Positions 37,701 through 52,700 of a stretch of DNA of 64,000 nt are shown piece after piece. The translations under genes were made by a program, and so were the position numbers. The DNA comes from Anas platyrhynchos (Eukaryota; Chordata; Aves; Anseriformes; Anatidae). The stretch lies in the NCBI RefSeq assembly GCF_047663525.1, contig NC_092597.1, positions 25,072,501 to 25,136,500 of the forward strand, written 5' to 3'. How positions within the stretch are numbered: position 1 is the first letter of the stretch; each line of letters begins with the position of its first letter. The notes beneath the pieces are model-generated. The model was not told where the DNA came from, searched no databases, and saw only the letters and a list, made by a program, of their open reading frames with translations.

Positions 37701-40700
37701 TTGATATGAAGCTGATAGAAACATAACAAAGTCACTGATGGATTGAGATCACAGTTTAATGCGTTGACCAAAACATAAGTGTTCTTCCTTGATCTTTTAA
37801 TCTGTATGTATCTGTCTTATCACACATGTAAGAAAAATAGTTTTGGAAACAGGCTTGTTATCATGTACTGTATTCCCACATTGCCTAGGGTTGCTTGATT
37901 GTATCTTTTAGACTGTATGATTTGTAAGTACTAATAAGAATCTGAGTGAGAAGACACTATCTATAGTGGTCTGAGTGAAGTATAATGGTTTGAAGCAGTG
38001 AGAAAACTTTGAAATAAACTTAGTACCTCTTGTCGCAGAATTAGGTGCTGGATGGTAATTTTGCCTCAGTGCTGAGGGTGAATGGTCGTCAGTCCTCACT
38101 GATTGATGTTGGGTTGCCTTTGTAGGTGTAGGTTGAACTTGATCTCTCAAAGTCTGCTTTATAGGTCTTTCCCCATAATTTTGCTCTGTCATGAAGATTT
38201 TAAATACGCCATAAATGATTTAATGGTGTTCCCCAGTGGCTGCAAGAAATAGTGATGGTGAAACTCTTGATGGTGCTGCAGTTCTTTACCCTACGTTTTC
38301 TGGAATTGCTAGATTGCTCTTGGCTGTGAGAGTGTCTGCAGAAATAATAGAAGTGCTTATATAATTGTGGGTCATTTCTTGACCTTTGAGTGTCTGACCA
38401 TCACACTCATTTTCTGGTTGCCTACATCATCAAACTCAATTTGAATGTTTAATGCCAGTAGTTGTTTTCCCAGGGGGCTAGAAAACTTGTTATGCTGTAT
38501 TTTTGCAATCCCTAATGCCTTTTTTTTTTTTTAATCTGCGTTGCTAGCTCCCAGAAAGCATCATCTGTGTTCAGTCGTGTCTGTGAAGTTCGGCGAGAGG
38601 ATGAGGCCAGAGGCCATGACCTTTCAGCTTCTCCATATAGGTAACTACTTACGGTCTTTGACTGCCAGTCCTGGTTAGATTTTGGATTTACACATGTGTG
38701 CATTTTTAACATTAATGACTCAGTGTAGTCTCTTTGTCTTTGGATGACTTAAAAGGTTGGGCGCAATGGAATGAATATATTAAGTACTGTATGTCTATAT
38801 CTCACATGGTAATCACAGAATGGTTGAGGTTCGAAGGGAACCCTGGAGAGTACACAGTGTCCAACCCCCTACCAAGCAGGGACACCTAGAGCACATAGCA
38901 CAGGATCGCATCCAGGAGGATTTTGAAATTCTATCTTTTGATTGAAGTTTTGACCTATGAAGAAAAAGTAATTTATATTGCAAGAGTATTGAACGGTTAT
39001 ACTGTAGACAGCAATGACCAGGAACTTTTAGTGCTGGGCAGTGTACAGACAGAATGGAAGACAGTCACTCCTCAAAGTCTCTCAGGTATGAGGGAGATGA
39101 GGGAGGATAAATGTGTACTTCTAGTAAGATTCAGTATACAGTCCCATATAAAACCTGGTAAGATTATTGACGGGGAAGAGAAATCCTAGTGAAGGTGTTA
39201 AACAGCATTTGTGTTCACACTCCTGCCTCTTCTTGCTAGGTGTGATTAACTCTTTCAGGTCAAGGAAGTGCTGAAGCAGACTGTAGCAACTTCAAGATGG
39301 CGTGACTTTGAGAAGCATTTCGCATACGTGGTCCTTGTTGTTCGGAGCATACATTGCTTTATTAGTATTTGCAAAAGCTCCTAGTTTTCTGTAGGTGTCA
39401 GCAATTCTTCCTGCCACCACATGGATCACTTGAGAGATGTTGCAAAATGTTTTTCAATTTGAAAACACACCGAGTTCTTTGTAAGCTTAAGAAGCAATTG
39501 AAAAAATGCATTGTTGTATTTTGAATAGTGCTTTGACCTGAGTAGCAGAATATTGGCCTTCCTGCATTTTTAATCAATAGTTTTGACCTATATATAACTG
39601 GTTTGCAGGGGGAATCTATTCAGTTTTCCTGGCACAGAAGAAGATGATGAATTATGTAAAAATCCCAGTCAGCAGTGCCGGCAACACAGAGCAGATGACA
39701 GTGGTAGACAGTTCCTAATTCCTCAGAGGATGCAACAGGGCTGCCATCAACAACCTCCCTGTGCAGAGGAGAGGGAGTGTGTGGAGACTGGTACTGTTAG
39801 CACTCAGATGGAAGAAGGGACAAGAACGCAGAAGAAACCAAGTAAAGCTGTTGCAATTAATGAAAGCCAAGAGAAGCAAGCAAATACTAATAATAAAGGG
39901 ATTCAAACTGCAGCAGACTGTCATTTTACCCCAACAACTGTTACAGTAGCAACACAAACAGCAGAAGGAATCTGTAGGCGAGTGGATGTGGGAACCAGTA
40001 TGTCTGGGCAAAGACTTGGTCGACAAGATGCGAACATCCAAACTGAGGAGAGTGGGGAAAAGCTTGTGAATGCATCTGGAGAAGACACAGACTCTCTGCA
40101 CAGTCAGGTGGGATGAAGGCTGCCTGTATTTAATTTTACTGCTTTAGAACAGTAAAGTATCCCTTCAGCCAATAAATTCAGTAACCATAATTCCTCTGTC
40201 AAAAAAAGCCAAGAGACCTCTTCAAAACATAAATGGCATAAGCTTTCCTTTATCAACTGTAGACAGCTGTTAAGGGACTGCAATGCTCAGTGGACAGAGT
40301 AAGTTTGGGAAGTAAATGTCTTGATATTTTCTGAGAAAATATGATTTTGTGTCTGTCTGTGTATGTCTAGATGTAGTTAACGCTATTAAAAAAAAAACAA
40401 AACAACTTTTTTTTGGGTGGAGGAGGAAGTTGTATGAAATCTGGAAGGAATGCTTTGATGTCTCCTATTTGCACCAGTGAACGTCTGGCACTTTCACTGG
40501 ATGGAGCAGCAGAATACAATGGATAAACACATCAGGGGAGAGCTCCTCTAGTTAAACATTCTAACAAGATGAATTAGCTTTGAACTAGTGTTTCAGAAAG
40601 TTTGCTGCAGACTCAAGAAAAATAACTGCTTTGAAGTTAGAGCTTGCATATTTCTTATGAATATAAGGACTAGAATAATGATCTTTTCTAGACTTGAAAT

Positions 40701-43700
40701 AAGAACTGTGCCTCCTCTGGGAAACAGGAGGTTAGAGGGCCATAAATACACTCTGTAATAGTTATGAGATGTGAGAGCCCACTGAATGACTATCAGAAGC
40801 TATACTAAGACAGTTTTGGTGTTTCTTCCTTGGACTGCTGTGATTTCCCTTCCTCTGCCCCTCAACAAATGAGCAAAATGTGTTCAATTTTCCCTTGTTC
40901 GGGGTCTTTCATGTTGTTGCATCTAATTTGCAGCAAGATACTGAAAGGTTCCCTACGACAGTACTCAAATGCGGTAAGAAAAAACTGTACTGCAGAGATA
41001 GCTGTTCACAGAAATTATTTGCTTTTGGATGTGGTTTGTTTTCATTTTAATTTGTCTTGTTAATACAGGGAGAGGAGGAATTTAACCTTCTTCACCCACC
41101 TAGAGGCCAGGTTCAACGTCGCCACATGCGAACTGTTCGAGAGGTGCGCACTGTTGTTACCCGTGTTATAACAGATGTTTACTATGTAAATGGTGCAGAG
41201 GTAGAACGAAAAGTAGTTGAGGTAAGATCCTGTTTTCAGGGCTAAATATACTAATATGTTGGCTGAAAAAATAAATTGTATTGTGGCTGCAGAAAACGTG
41301 AGCTGAGTGGGCAAACCAGTGTGCCGTGATGACAATTTTTTTTTTTTTCAATGAGTGAACATATAGACCATTCAGTGCATATTGAAAGCTGTGTGTTTGT
41401 TGCTGGTGTATTTCATTCCTGTTACTGCGTTCTGAAGACACACTTCTCTGGGAGACAAAAATGGACAAAAGACTTTATAATATGCTTCTAACTATTGTAA
41501 AATTCTTGGGTTTTTGTCAAAGCAGAGATTTCAGAATGGGCAGAAATTAGTCAGCAAAAATCATTTCTATCTGTAAAATTGAACTATGTGAGACTGTTCA
41601 GCCTGATTTGCAATTCAGCGTTATCTTTCACCTGTAGTCCATGGGGTTTTGAGTCCTGTCGACCAGATTCTGTAAGAGATCTCCAAAAAGCATCTCGAAA
41701 TCAAAAAATAAACAAGCCTATTTTTACTATGCTTGTATTGCTGTACAATCCATTCCTTTATTGGAAAATCTTTAGGGAAACTCAAAGAATAGTCAACAAA
41801 TGCTGATATGATATACATGGTAAACATACCAGGCTGCTTGCAGTAGTAACACATTACTGCTGTTCTACTATACAGGTAAATAACACAAGTGTCTTGTGCT
41901 AACTTTGTTACAGTGAATAATGTAATTACTCATTGCAATGAGTAATGTCACAAATGGATAAATTAGTTCAGTTACTTACGCTCTCACACCTGACACTACA
42001 CACAAAATTGCTTATTGTAATATTAAAATAGAGAATTAGATTTTCTTAAATGTATTTTCACAGGCTATGTAATCGTATAACCATGTCCAGTTTATCTACC
42101 TACATTTGATATCAGTGTTGTGTTGACAGACCTGTAAATATCCATAAAACTTGAATTGCTCCAAATGACCAACCATCTGATTTTGATCTTGTATTACTAG
42201 TAACCAAAGGCTGATAGTGTGTCATGTAGTTCTTGCACTCTTACACTCTAAAAGGGTGGAAATCATTCAAAGCCAGGCTGATTTCTGGCTTTGAAATCAA
42301 AGCCGTCCAAGCTCTGTCTTGGTGACTGATTTCTTAATGTGACTTCTTCGTATGGAGCACAGCTACAGGCCTGTAGGGAGAGAGAAGCTGTCTGCCATTG
42401 ATTAGTCCAGACTCAATCTGCGTAGCTGTCTTCAATTTCATGAATGTATTCTCAGCTTGTTTGTGTCTGATGTTTCTACAATGTAGCTTCCGTCTAGCAA
42501 GTTCATCACCTTTGAAGTGGCCTCTTTTTTCTTCTAAGGAAACTGAGGAGCCTATAGTGGAGTGCCAGGAGTGTGAGACAGACACATCCTCCTCTAGAAC
42601 AGCAGTGGGATCATCACTGACCTCAGGGGACCTTGGTGATGTCAGTTCCTTCTCATCTAAGGCCTCAAGCCTCCACCGCACATCCAGTGGAGCAAGCAGT
42701 GGTCACTCTGCAACACACAGCAGCAGCTCAGCACGAGGAACTGGAGCTGTCAAAGGGAAAATGTGTGGTGCGGAAACTGGAGAGTTTGTTTTACCCATTG
42801 GCAGAGGTACCTTAGGAAGACTAAGGTATGTGCAGAGCTTCGAGAATGGAGAAGGTATTTTGCAGAAGTCAACAGCTGGCTTGGGTGAAATGTGAAGCAA
42901 GGTAGACCCTAAACCAAGAATATTCAGGAAAGGATCTGTCTTGGTGAACAGAAATAAGGAACAGTCTTTGTATTCCCATCTTTTCTTCCTGAAGGAGTAA
43001 TGATTGTTGCCTTATGATGCATAGCTTTGCTTTAGCTCTGAGCAGTTCAGGAAGGATGAGGCAAAGTTCTTGTCCAGTTGGCAGATCACAGGGAAAATGG
43101 GGTGATATAGCAAGGTGATAACTCTTTCCAGAATGGTTAACTGAACTCATGAATTCTCTAGCCCTAGGAAAGGAGCTGGTCAGCCAGCATCTCCTCTCAG
43201 AGTTAGCCAGACAGGAGCGCTTCTGTGTGAGGAAGAGGAGGACTCTATGCTTGGTACTCGTCAGGGTGGCAGAGCACCTGTTACACCTCGTGGGCGAGGA
43301 AGAAGAGGCCGCCCACCATCTCGAACAACAGCAACAAGGTACCCTGGAAAAAGGATTCTGTAATATTAATATTGTCAAGGAAGAGAAGGGGGTCCTGCTG
43401 TATTAATGTGACAGAGAAAATGGAGAGTTAAGTATTTCATGAGCTAGTTTTTGGTGATAGCATGTAGCAGCAGCAAGAATCTGTCCTAAATATTCTTTGT
43501 TTAGTAACTGTTTTTCCTGATCCTTCTGGGTCTGCTTTTGTCTTTTCTACAGAGATTTAGCTGGAATTCCAGGTGTAGAGGATCTCTCAACTACAGCATC
43601 ACCTGAGGAGAAATCATTTGTTCGTGCAGTTCGCCAGCCAGATGGAGGGGAGAAATCTGACACTTCTGGCTTCTGTGCCTTACGTCGAAGTGACTCTCCA

Positions 43701-46700
43701 GAAATCCCGTTACAAGTGGTGACTGGTCCTTCAGACTGTGCAGACTCATCCTCTGGGAGCAGCTTTGTGGGCCTCAGGGTTGTAGCAAAGTGGTCTTCAA
43801 ATGGGTACTTCTATTCTGGAATGATAACCCAAGATGTTGGGGCAGGGAAGTACAAGCTGCTTTTTGATGATGGGTATGAATGTGATGTGCTAGGAAAAGA
43901 TATTTTACTGTGTGACCCTATCCCACTGGAAACTGAGGTGACTGCACTCTCAGAGGATGAGTACTTCAGTGCAGGTAAGAGCAGTGTTTGAGGTCAGTTC
44001 CTGGGTTCTCTTGAGTTGCTGAATGCAATGGAAGATGGGTGTTTGTTCAGGAGGATGGGAAGCCTAGGTGTAGTTAACAGGTGTCATTTGCTGTCTTATC
44101 AGGTGTAGTGAAAGGACACCGGAAGGAGTCTGGAGAGCTATATTATTGCATTGAAAAGGAAGGCCAGCGGAAGTGGTACAAACGAATGGCTGTTATCCTG
44201 TCTATGGAACAAGGAAATAAGCTCCGGGAGCAGTTTGGGCTAGGCCCTTATGAACCTGTCACCCCCCTGGCAAAGGCAGCTGACATCAGTCTCGGTAAGG
44301 GGAGGTGCTGTTGAGCTGCTGACTCTATGTAGTTTGAAGTGCTCCTGTTTTTCTTCCGGGGCTATGCTGTCACACATCTTGTGCCTTTGAGATGTTTCTG
44401 GTTCCTAATCCCAATTACCCATGTTTTAGATCTTTCTGGATATTCAAAAATGTTTTCAGAGTTCATAGAATATCCCAAGTTGGAAGGGACCCACAAGGAT
44501 CATCAAGTCCAACTCCTGGGTTCCCAAAGGACCATGCAAAAAATCAAACCATGTGCCTGAGAGTGTTGTCCAAATGCTTATTGAACGCCAGTAGGCTTAG
44601 TGCTGTGACCACTTCCCTGGGGAGCCTGTTCCACTGACAGACCCACCCTCTCAGTGAAGAACCTTTTTGTGATAACCAGCCTGAACTGCCTGTTGCAGCT
44701 TCAAGCCATTTCCTCAGGTCCTATTGCTGGTCACCAGAGAGAAATCAGTGCCTTCCCCTCTGTTCCCCCTCATGAGGAAGCTGTAAACCATGATGAGGTC
44801 TCCTCTCGGTCTCGTTTTCTTCATGCTGAGCAAACCAAGTAGCTTCAGCAGCTCCTCACATGTTCATGGAGTTCATTGACAACTACCTACAAATTGCACC
44901 GAGCCAAATCAGGATCCATCTAACCCTGTAACCCTGTGTGCTGCCTCAAACAGCAGCTTTTTTGTGTATCTTAGGGGAGATCACACAGGGAAAGCAAGTT
45001 TGGATTTGATCTTTGGTCTAATACAGCCTTTCAGTAGTCAAGTCTATTAAATCTTTTGGATCAGAGGCTGCTTCTGGACCATGGTTTTTATTGGTTAGCA
45101 GCAGACCTGAATTTTGTCTGATGCATTAAAACAGAGTTGTAGTGGCACAGTCATTGTGGCTTGTTGTAGTCAGCTTTAGTTTGGATAAGCATTAAGTAAT
45201 TTTATGTCATCAGTAGACTTTATCTCACAATTCTTTCTCCTCTCTAAATATCTTATTAGCATGTTGAGCAGTATATGCCTGAACACGAATACTTGAAGTG
45301 CTATATAAGTAACTTTGTTCCATGTATTCTTGCCCAGTGATCATCCTTTGTGATGACCGGTTATTAACACATGAGAGGACATTGCTCCTGTTTGCTTTAG
45401 TAGCTTAAGTTATAGAGAAGCTTTTGGTAAGATCATTTTCTATATATATATATACACACACACATACACACAAACATTTTATTTAAAAACAACAACTCTT
45501 CAGTCACTCATGCAGATCAGTCATCATCCATATTCTCATTGATTCTTTCAAAGAATGCTAATGTATTCAAGATGATAAATACAAATAAGTTTTTGTTTCC
45601 CACCAGGTCACTTCTTCATGAATCTACCAGATCCTTAGTATCGTTTCAGTGAATTTGTTGGTACAAAAAGCCACAAAGCTACCATTTTGTAGTTCTCTGG
45701 ATTGTGCTGGAGGTGCTAAGAAAATGTTTCATTAGTACTATAGTGTGTACCTCTGTATGGAGGTGATTTTTAAACAACAGGTTACGTGCAGCTGTTTGTA
45801 ATTAAGCAATTCCAGACTTGAATTCCTTGATACGACTTGCTAAGCATTGGATTACCTTATTAATTCATCTTTCTTCCATTATCCCTAAGTTCCTCTCTAT
45901 CACACATGCAAATAACTTATTCAGCTTTCCTGTGACAGCATGTTTGTTGAATATTGTTTCTTGCCATTTTCCTTCTGATCCCTTCAGTCTCTTAACACCT
46001 GTCCTATGGCATTTGGGCAAGGCTGTGACTGAGCCTGGCCAAGATTTTGGAGAGGCTGATGCCCATTGCTTCTTTGCAGCTTGCATTTTGTTATGGCAGT
46101 ACTTAGTTTTACAATGGTATCCTTTCCTGTTGTGAATCAAGTGTTTGTGATTGTTGATCTTAGTGTTTTGTTGTCTATTGATCTGAAAAAGAGCAAGCCC
46201 ATTCCTCTGGCTATGGCCAGAGGGACATATGTCTAATGGACAAAATCCTTAATGTAAAAAAAAAGGTGTTTTAAAACTGAAGGCAAGTGACGAGGTGGGT
46301 GCAGATACAAAACTGAGCACAAAACAAAATCTGACAGGTTCCTTTGGTCTATACTCTATAATGAGATCTTTGAGACCCTTTTCCTGTTTGTATCTCTTGC
46401 TCAGAAACATAGTGGTATTGACTGACTTGTGGAGAGCAACCTGCTTCCAGGGTAGTGGTGCTTACTGTACTCAGTTACACTTGGTATGTAGGGTGACTGC
46501 TGTGATATAAACTGTTCGGTTATGCTGGGTGGAAAAGAGACTGGCAGAGTACTTGGCTTGAGAGAAGAGACATGCAAGCAAGGGTGGATTTTTTTGTTCG
46601 TTTTTGTTTTTTCCTCTCTGCTGTTTTGCTCTAACAGAGGGTGGTAGTATGTACCTGCTAGATACTGTTGAGTGTAACCATCTCTGGACAAATAGATAGG

Positions 46701-49700
46701 GGTAGGTGACAGCAGGAGTTCAAGAAGCGTTTGGACAGACACATGCTCTGATTTTTTTTTTTCTTTTTAATTATTATTATTTTGGGTGGTCTTTTGGCGA
46801 CCAGGGAGTTGGACTCAGTGATCCTTGTGGGTCCCTTCCAACTCAGATATTCTATGAAAATCAGTTGTTATAATCTCTGCATACTATATTACAGATAATC
46901 TTGTGGAGGGGAAGCGGAAGCGACGTAGTAACCTTGCTTCTCCCAGCACTTCCAGCAGTAGCACAACTCCCACTCGTAAAGGGCTGGAGAGTCCACGCAT
47001 CCCACCAGGTGTGCTGTCTGGGAAGAGGAAGCTTGTCGCTTCTGAAGAAGAGAGATCCCCAGCTAAACGTGGCCGCAAGTCAGCAACAATGAAGCCTGGT
47101 GAGAACATTGTTTTCTGTTCTTAAACTTTATCAGCCTTTTTTTTTTTTCTTCCTCCTTGATATATATATATTATTGTAGTTGGTCTTTCCACTTCACACA
47201 AGCATCTTTCTTACTTTTTGCTTATTTGCCCTGTAGGATTTGAGATAGATTATCCCTGGATACATTCAGTAGCCAGAGATATTTTTAGCATAGTCTGAGT
47301 ATTTGTCTGCCATCTTTTCATTTCTGCCTTTTAGAAGTGTTCTTTGCAGCATGTTGTTCTGACCGTAATGTCTCTCTTCTTTCTTACCTGTTTAGTCAGT
47401 CCTGATACGCCTTCACAGTTAATGCTGTGAAGGGTCTCTTTGTTTCAGGATATTGACAAACTGCCAAACATTGTTCTATTAGTCGCTAGGGTTTTGATTT
47501 AAAGATTCTTTGCAGCTACACAGGTAAAAGATGCCAACCTATCCTAGCTTAATCATAACGAAGTCCTGCCTCCCTTTCTTCTCCAGTAAAACAACTGAAA
47601 TTGAACATATCCCAAATCATTCCTCAGGTCTTTGTGTTGAACCTGACTTGTGAGACTCATGGTCCTTCCATCTTCCCACAGGGGCTGTGAGAGCAGGAGA
47701 GTTTGTGAGCACCTGTGAAGGTGTAGACGCTGTAGATCCCCCAGTTCTGGAGGACCATCATGGACCATTGCCCCACAATAAGACACTCTTTTTGGGTTAT
47801 GCCTTTCTTCTCACCATGGCAACACCCAGTGACAAATTGGTCAATCGCCAGAAAACATCAGATGGTCCTGCAGGGAGTAGTGAAGAAGAAGAAGGTGAGG
47901 TGAACCTTACCCATCACATTTTCAAGTGGAATGCTGTTGCTTTGGGAAAAGGGATGGATTTTGTCTGATCAGGCATTGGTGTGAGTGTTTTTCTCTTGCT
48001 CATTAATCCTTTGCAGAAAGGAGATAACTGTCAGTCTCTAAGAGAATTTACAACCTGAAATGTAGCAAACATCAGTGATGATCATAAGGCTGTTCAGCAA
48101 AATAAGAAAGGTATGACAGAAGGATCAGCAGACTCTGAATATATCACTAGTGTAATATAAGAAAGAAGGTTTTAAGAAAAGAGATAGTGCTGAGAAACAG
48201 GACTTGAAAGCATGAATGGATTGCAGCAGTTTGCCTTCACTGAAGTCATGTTTCATGCAGTGAACTGCAGCATGAAGAAAGCCACGAAGTGCTCACTTGG
48301 CTAATTAGGCCATTGCTGTGCTGCCTTTACTGATGTCCTTTTTTTTGGACTCCTCTGAGGATTTTTGTAGATGTACTTGGGAGAAAGAGGAGCGGATCCC
48401 TTATTAGAATGGATGAGTTGTGCAGACTGAGGAGGGTATGGACATGGACAGGTTATAGCCAAAAATTTAACCTTCTGTTTCTGTTCTAGAATTTTTAGAT
48501 ATGACTCCATACAACAAACATTATATAGCACAACAGCTGCGAGCAGGAGCCGGCTATATCTTGGAAGACTTTAATGAAACCCAGGTAAGGACTTGGGTAA
48601 TAGTTTAGGATGATAGTCACAGAATAATTGAGATTGGAAGGAATTTTCTGTAGATCATCTAGTCTACTCCCCCTGCTCAAAACAGAATCAACTTGAGAAA
48701 GTTGCTCAGGACCTCGTCCAGTTGGTTTTTGAGCATCCCTGAAGGCGGAGACTCCACAGCCTGACAGGGCAACTTATTCTAGTGTTTGACCACCCCCAAT
48801 TTAAAAAAACATAAAAAAATAAAAAAAATCCTGTATTTAGGTTTGTATCTTCTCGTCCTTTTAGTGGATACCATGAAGTATAGTTTGGCTCCATCTTCTG
48901 TGCACCCTCCTGTCAGTTACTAATATGCTCTGGTAAGACTACCTAAGCCATCTCCTCTGGAGCCAAACACACCCAGTTCTCTCAGTCTCTTGATCAGATG
49001 CTCCAAATCTTAGATCATCTTAATGGCTCTTGGCTGGGTCTGCTCCAGGTTGTCCATGTCTTTCTCATACTGTGGAACCTAGGACTGGATGCAGTTCTGC
49101 AGATGTGGTCTCACCAGTGCTGCAAATAGAGCAGCATGATAGATAGACAGAGCGAGCAGCGGGATAACCAGCCTTGACCTGCTTTAATGTTTTTCCTAAC
49201 GCAGACAAGGATGCTGGTTGGCTTGCTGCAAAGACACTCCGCTAGCTCGTATTCATCTTGTCTTCCACCAGAATCCCAGGTCCTTCTCTGCAAAGCTACT
49301 TTTCACTTGGTCAGTTCCCAGCACATACTGATGATGGAGTTACTCCTACCTGGGTGTGGCACTTAACATTTCCCTTTGTCAAATTTAATGAGATTCCTGT
49401 CAGGCCATTTTTCCAGCCTGTTGAGTCCCTCCTGAAAAGCAGCACCGTCTACAATGTTTTTCAGTAGAATGTTGAAAAACTGAATTCTTTTAGGCAAGAA
49501 TAGATGGTGGGGAAGTTAAGCATCATTTATGCTTTTCCATACATACAAGTGTTTCTTGCGTGTCAGTGTTTGGCTTTGTAAAAGTAAGCTGAAGAGATGA
49601 ACTGGATGTACAGGAAGGCTCCTATAGAGCCATCTCCCCTTTTTTCTTCTTCCTCTCTTTTGGTACTTCTGATGAATAGCAGGTAAATTATGAGGAAATT

Positions 49701-52700
49701 AAGCATAGTTCTCATAGGAAAGAGTAACTTATACTTCTCATGTAATACAGTGCATTGTAATTTATTGGTAATAATTCTAGGGCATTTCCTGGGGGATTTG
49801 GGCAACTAGAGACAGTTCAGCATTTTTCAGTGTTGTCTCCCTGAGAAATGTTGCATAGTCTAAATAGGAGTCAAGTAAAATGGGATGCGCAGAATAGCTC
49901 CTGTTACAATATGGTATGGGAGACAGAGCAGTTGAAACTGAAAAGCAACGGACTTACAACTGGTAAACTACTTGTATGATGAAAAACAATTCTGTCAGAA
50001 TCTGACCAGGCCTCAAGAATCAGCTGAAAGTATTCCCTCCCATCTGAAGAATGATTAGTTAGTCAACAGCTAGCTTATATATGAGAAGATCTCTAATTTC
50101 AAACAGATCTAGGAGTGCAATTTTCTGAGTTTGCAACCTCAGTAGTTGTGGCAGGAAGTTACCTTCAAGATGCTTTAGGAATTTTCCAGACTTGCTTGCT
50201 GTGGTGGTGTGATACAGCCAGTATATGCCTAGGAAATTGGAGTGTCCCATAAGGATGAGGGTAACTGATCCAGAAATTTCCTCAAATTGCCTGTAGAGTA
50301 GTTCATCTATGCCATTGTCCTGGGTAGGTGGTCGATAGTAGACACCCACAACGGTGTCTTTGATATCTGTCTCCTTAATCCTCATTCAGAGGCTCTCTAT
50401 GGCATCATCCCCAACGGCAATGGCCATACAGTCTCATCTCTCCCTTACATACAGCAGAACACCTCCACCTCACCTGTCCTGCCTATCATTCTTGAACTAC
50501 TGATACCCCTCCATCCCAGCACTCCAGCTGTGGGTCTTGTCCTGCCAAATCTCACTAATACCAGATATATCATAGCTCCGGGACAGGACAGAAGCTTCCA
50601 GCTTGTCCCGTTTGTTCTTCATACTGCTTGCATTGGTATACAAGTATAGCAGACATGCTCCTGAACCCACAGTGCTCCCTGGAGCAGCATAGATGCTCCT
50701 GTTAGCCTTGCCACCAGGAGACAGTGCTGCACCATCCATTGGCTTAACCTCAGCGCTCCTAATGGTATTCGCCTCCTGCACTGATCCTAGTTCAAAGCCC
50801 TCTCAATCCATCTCACTAGGCTATGGGCCAAGAAACATTTCCCTCAACAAGACAGGTGGGTCCCATCAGGCCCCAGCAAACCTCTGTTCTTGAAGACTCT
50901 TCCGTGATTATAAATCCCAAAATTCTTGCAGAGGCACCAGTCTTGGAGCCAAGCATTGATGACCTGGACTTACTTTCTTTTCCAGTTTTTCCCTGTTATT
51001 ATGGGAAGATGGAGGAAAACGTGATCTGTGCTCCTGAGTCCTTTAGGTTTCTCCCCAGCACCCTGAAGTCCCTCCTGATAGACCTTAGGCTTCCTGTTGC
51101 TATGTTTTCGGTACCCACTTGAAAAAGGAGAGGGTAATAGTCTGAAGGTTGTATTATGCTCAGACACTTCGTAGTAGCATCTCTGAAGCCCTGTGGAGGC
51201 AGCAAACCTCTTTGTGAAGAGGGATCTGGTATGCAGATGGGTCAGATTAGATAATATGTGAAACATGTAGGCATGAATAATGTGGGCACACCTGTATCAA
51301 AGCTTTGTATGATGTAGTGATGATGAAATTACAAGTAATGATGGCTTCCAAAACAAGTCTTTTCCTGTAGTTTTATGTAGAGAACATAAAATAGCAGACA
51401 AAGCCAGAACGACGTTGTGCAGACTTTGAGGCAGATGGTAGTTTTGTTTTTTTTTATTATACACATACTTTTTCTTAAGTCAGAAAATAAGGTTCAGATT
51501 TTTAATAAAAAAGGTAAACTGTTCTTGGAGCATTTTGCCTGAAGGTGTAGTCTTCTCTACTAACTTAGAGTAACAATTTAAATGATGAATTTCCTCCTCT
51601 ATCTGAAGCGGCAGGCAGTTATACAAATTTTGCCAGGTAGTTTTTGCCTGTACTGCATAGCCATAGCTTTGAATAGGTGGTTATTATAGGTACTTCTGAT
51701 CTCAGAATCTGTTTATCTAATTCGCTTTTCTCATAATATAGCTGTGAAAGCAGAGTTTTGATTGTTTTCTTCCTTAGTGTTTAGCAGCAAGACAACTTCA
51801 ACAGATTTTTTTTTTCTCAGCACTTTGTCTCCAGTTTACATGTCTTTTTTATCTCACCTGAAGTGTAATGCAGCGTATCAGTGTCTTTTAATTGCGGACC
51901 AGCACTGTCGAACTCGGAAATACTTGCTGTGCCTTGCCAGAGGAATCCCTTGTGTGTCTCATATCTGGGTCCATGATAGCTGTCATGCTAACCAGCTTCA
52001 AAATTACCGGAATTACCTTTTGCCAGCTGGTTATAGCCTCCAGGAGCAAAAACTGCTAGAATGGTAAGTGCTATAAGAAATAACCATGATCAGAGTGCAC
52101 AGGCTGAGGATTTAAGTAAGGAGAGAGAAGCGTTATGCTTGGGAGGCTCTTGAATACTGCAGGTTCTGAAGGTGTCCCTAGTACTGCTCCCCCTGTTTTC
52201 CCTTCCAGATAGAAACAGCATTTCCACCTCTTTCCTTAGATTTACCTCTAATGCCAAGGTGGCTGCCATATACACAAAAAAGTCTGCTGGGAAGAAAGAT
52301 TTCAGTCTCCTCTTAAGGAAGAATCGGGCAAGATTTCCCACACACTTGGCTGACCTCTCTAATTGCTCAGAAATGGACAAAGGAGAGCTGGCACATTTTG
52401 AAGTCAGGTTCTGTATTTTCTGTGGAATTTAATCCGGAAGGTCTGTTCGAAGAGAACAGATGTCAGGTCAAACTTCTCAGGTAAGGTGAGGAACAGACAA
52501 AAGCAGTTTTCAGATCCCCGTAGGCTTTTGGGCAGGAGACTGATGTCATCTTGCTCAGCCCTGTCAAAGTGGAGATGTTTTGGACATGCACAGGAAAGGT
52601 GATTCAGGATCAAGGAGGAGGCTAGTCTAGCTCTGAATTTAGGCTGCCGTGCACATTGCCAGTGTGGTCTGGCTCTGTTTTTATTACCTATAAATAGAGA

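Larger units (their letters stand above)
44295..46894 (+). other. TP53BP1: TP53BP1 intron 20
   Basis: 2.6 kb with CR1 fragments in opposite orientations at 44463-44870 and 46690-46858, and a TA/CA dinucleotide run at about 45440-45475. Confidence 0.8.
48585..51863 (+). other. TP53BP1: TP53BP1 intron 23
   Basis: 3.3 kb, about 60% CR1 (entries above). The rest is AT-rich with nothing recognised. Confidence 0.8.
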
